Shown: piece after piece, positions 5,061 through 5,477 of the stretch
Numbering within the stretch: position 1 is the first letter of the stretch
How the letters are laid out: each line of letters opens with the position of its first letter
DNA from: an uncultured Anaerococcus sp.
GTDB taxonomy: Bacteria > Bacillota > Clostridia > Tissierellales > Peptoniphilaceae
DNA: 5,477 nt
Assembly (NCBI GenBank): GCA_902465755.1
Contig: CABQOK010000101.1
Span: forward strand, 1-5,477
Direction of reading: 5' to 3'
The notes under the pieces: model-generated
What the model saw: the letters and a program-made list of their open reading frames with translations, nothing else
Databases searched by the model: none
What the model was told of the DNA's origin: nothing
Position numbers and translations under genes: made by a program

Positions 5061-5477
5061 AGAAAGTTTTAGTTTACGGTTTAGGACTAACAGGTATATC
5101 AGCGGCAAATACCCTAGATAAGATGGGCTATGATGTCTATACCTACGATAAAAATAAAAAAGAAGTTAAGGAACTTAAGGGCTATAAATATAGCCCTATT
5201 TCTGATAGTGAAATTTTAGATTTTGATTTTGAATTTGTAGTAAAAAGCCCAGGCATTCCCCCAAGGGATGAAGTGGTAAAGAAACTAGGGGAAAAATACG
5301 AGATAATATCTGATATTGAATTATCCTTTAGGCTCTTTCCACAAGCGAAAATCATAGCTACAACTGGGACCAATGGCAAGACTTCTACTACATCTATGAT
5401 TAGTCATATACTCAATGAATCAGGTAGGAAGGCTATTTCTGTAGGAAACATCGGTGAGGGAATCTTATGGCAAATGT
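5057..5477 (+). CDS. murD: UDP-N-acetylmuramoylalanine-D-glutamate ligase MurD (5' part, truncated by window end)
   Basis: MurD is the cytosolic ATP-dependent ligase that adds D-glutamate to UDP-MurNAc-L-Ala. About 140 of the usual ~450 residues are visible; the reading frame is open to the window edge. The start MKKVLVYGLGLTGISAAN (1-18) is the MurD N-terminal Rossmann-like domain, with a GxGxxG-like turn that binds the UDP part of the substrate. VVKSPGIPP (61-69) is the typical MurD SPGIP segment. The Mur-ligase ATP-binding P-loop is TGTNGKTSTT (103-112), and SVGNIG (128-133) is the conserved segment after it. The ATG sits in an ATGA overlap with the mraY stop. There is no good SD (only GGCGG at 5045-5049), so initiation probably depends on coupling from mraY. 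Enzyme identity is firm; the C-terminal domain is not in view. Confidence 0.95.
   Translation, partial: MKKVLVYGLGLTGISAANTLDKMGYDVYTYDKNKKEVKELKGYKYSPISDSEILDFDFEFVVKSPGIPPRDEVVKKLGEKYEIISDIELSFRLFPQAKIIATTGTNGKTSTTSMISHILNESGRKAISVGNIGEGILWQM

Noticed and set aside
5182..5379. 65-residue minus-strand frame inside murD
   Set aside because: It lies opposite the conserved SPGIP and P-loop region of MurD, and nothing supports expression.
1..5477. Mobile element, CRISPR array, toxin-antitoxin, defence or other undescribed system
   Set aside because: All but about 150 bp of the window is covered by well-known housekeeping genes on one strand, with no terminal repeats, transposase motifs, spacer arrays or compositional break that I could see.

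Overview
The window is 5.5 kb of AT-rich DNA, densely coded on the + strand, from a low-GC Gram-positive bacterium. TGA is used as a stop, Arg codons are mostly AGA/AGG, ATA is common for Ile, and the genes form a Firmicutes-style division and cell wall (dcw) cluster led by mraZ. The gene order and protein flavour suggest an anaerobic coccus-type Clostridia/Tissierellia relative (Peptoniphilaceae such as Anaerococcus or Peptoniphilus). That placement is inference from recall, not from a search.

Region 1 (1-2226) is the end of one operon. It holds a possible C-terminal tail of an upstream gene (2-70), an IMPACT/YigZ-family protein (45-683), a YebC/TACO1-family protein (692-1423) and the prolipoprotein diacylglyceryl transferase Lgt (1426-2226). 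Gaps between the three complete genes are 8 bp or less, and their Shine-Dalgarno (SD) sequences lie in or next to the preceding stop codon.

Region 2 (2227-2373) is the only real intergenic stretch. It carries, in order, a strong intrinsic terminator closing the lgt operon, a sigma-A-like promoter, and three AGTGG repeats at an exact 10-bp period. The repeats run up to the mraZ start codon and look like the MraZ autoregulatory operator.

Region 3 (2374-5477) is the dcw operon: mraZ, rsmH (mraW), an ftsL/divIC-like gene, mraY and the 5' part of murD, which runs off the window. Gene junctions are 1-2 bp gaps or short overlaps, so translation is probably coupled. MraZ likely represses the operon, RsmH methylates 16S rRNA, and the FtsL-like protein belongs to the septal complex. 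MraY makes lipid I and MurD adds D-Glu to UDP-MurNAc-L-Ala. The usual transpeptidase gene (ftsI/pbpB/spoVD) and murE/murF are not between ftsL and mraY.

I found no mobile element, CRISPR array, tRNA, rRNA or undescribed system. The most notable points are the MraZ operator overlapping the ribosome-binding region, the start-site corrections for mraZ and rsmH, and the compacted dcw order.
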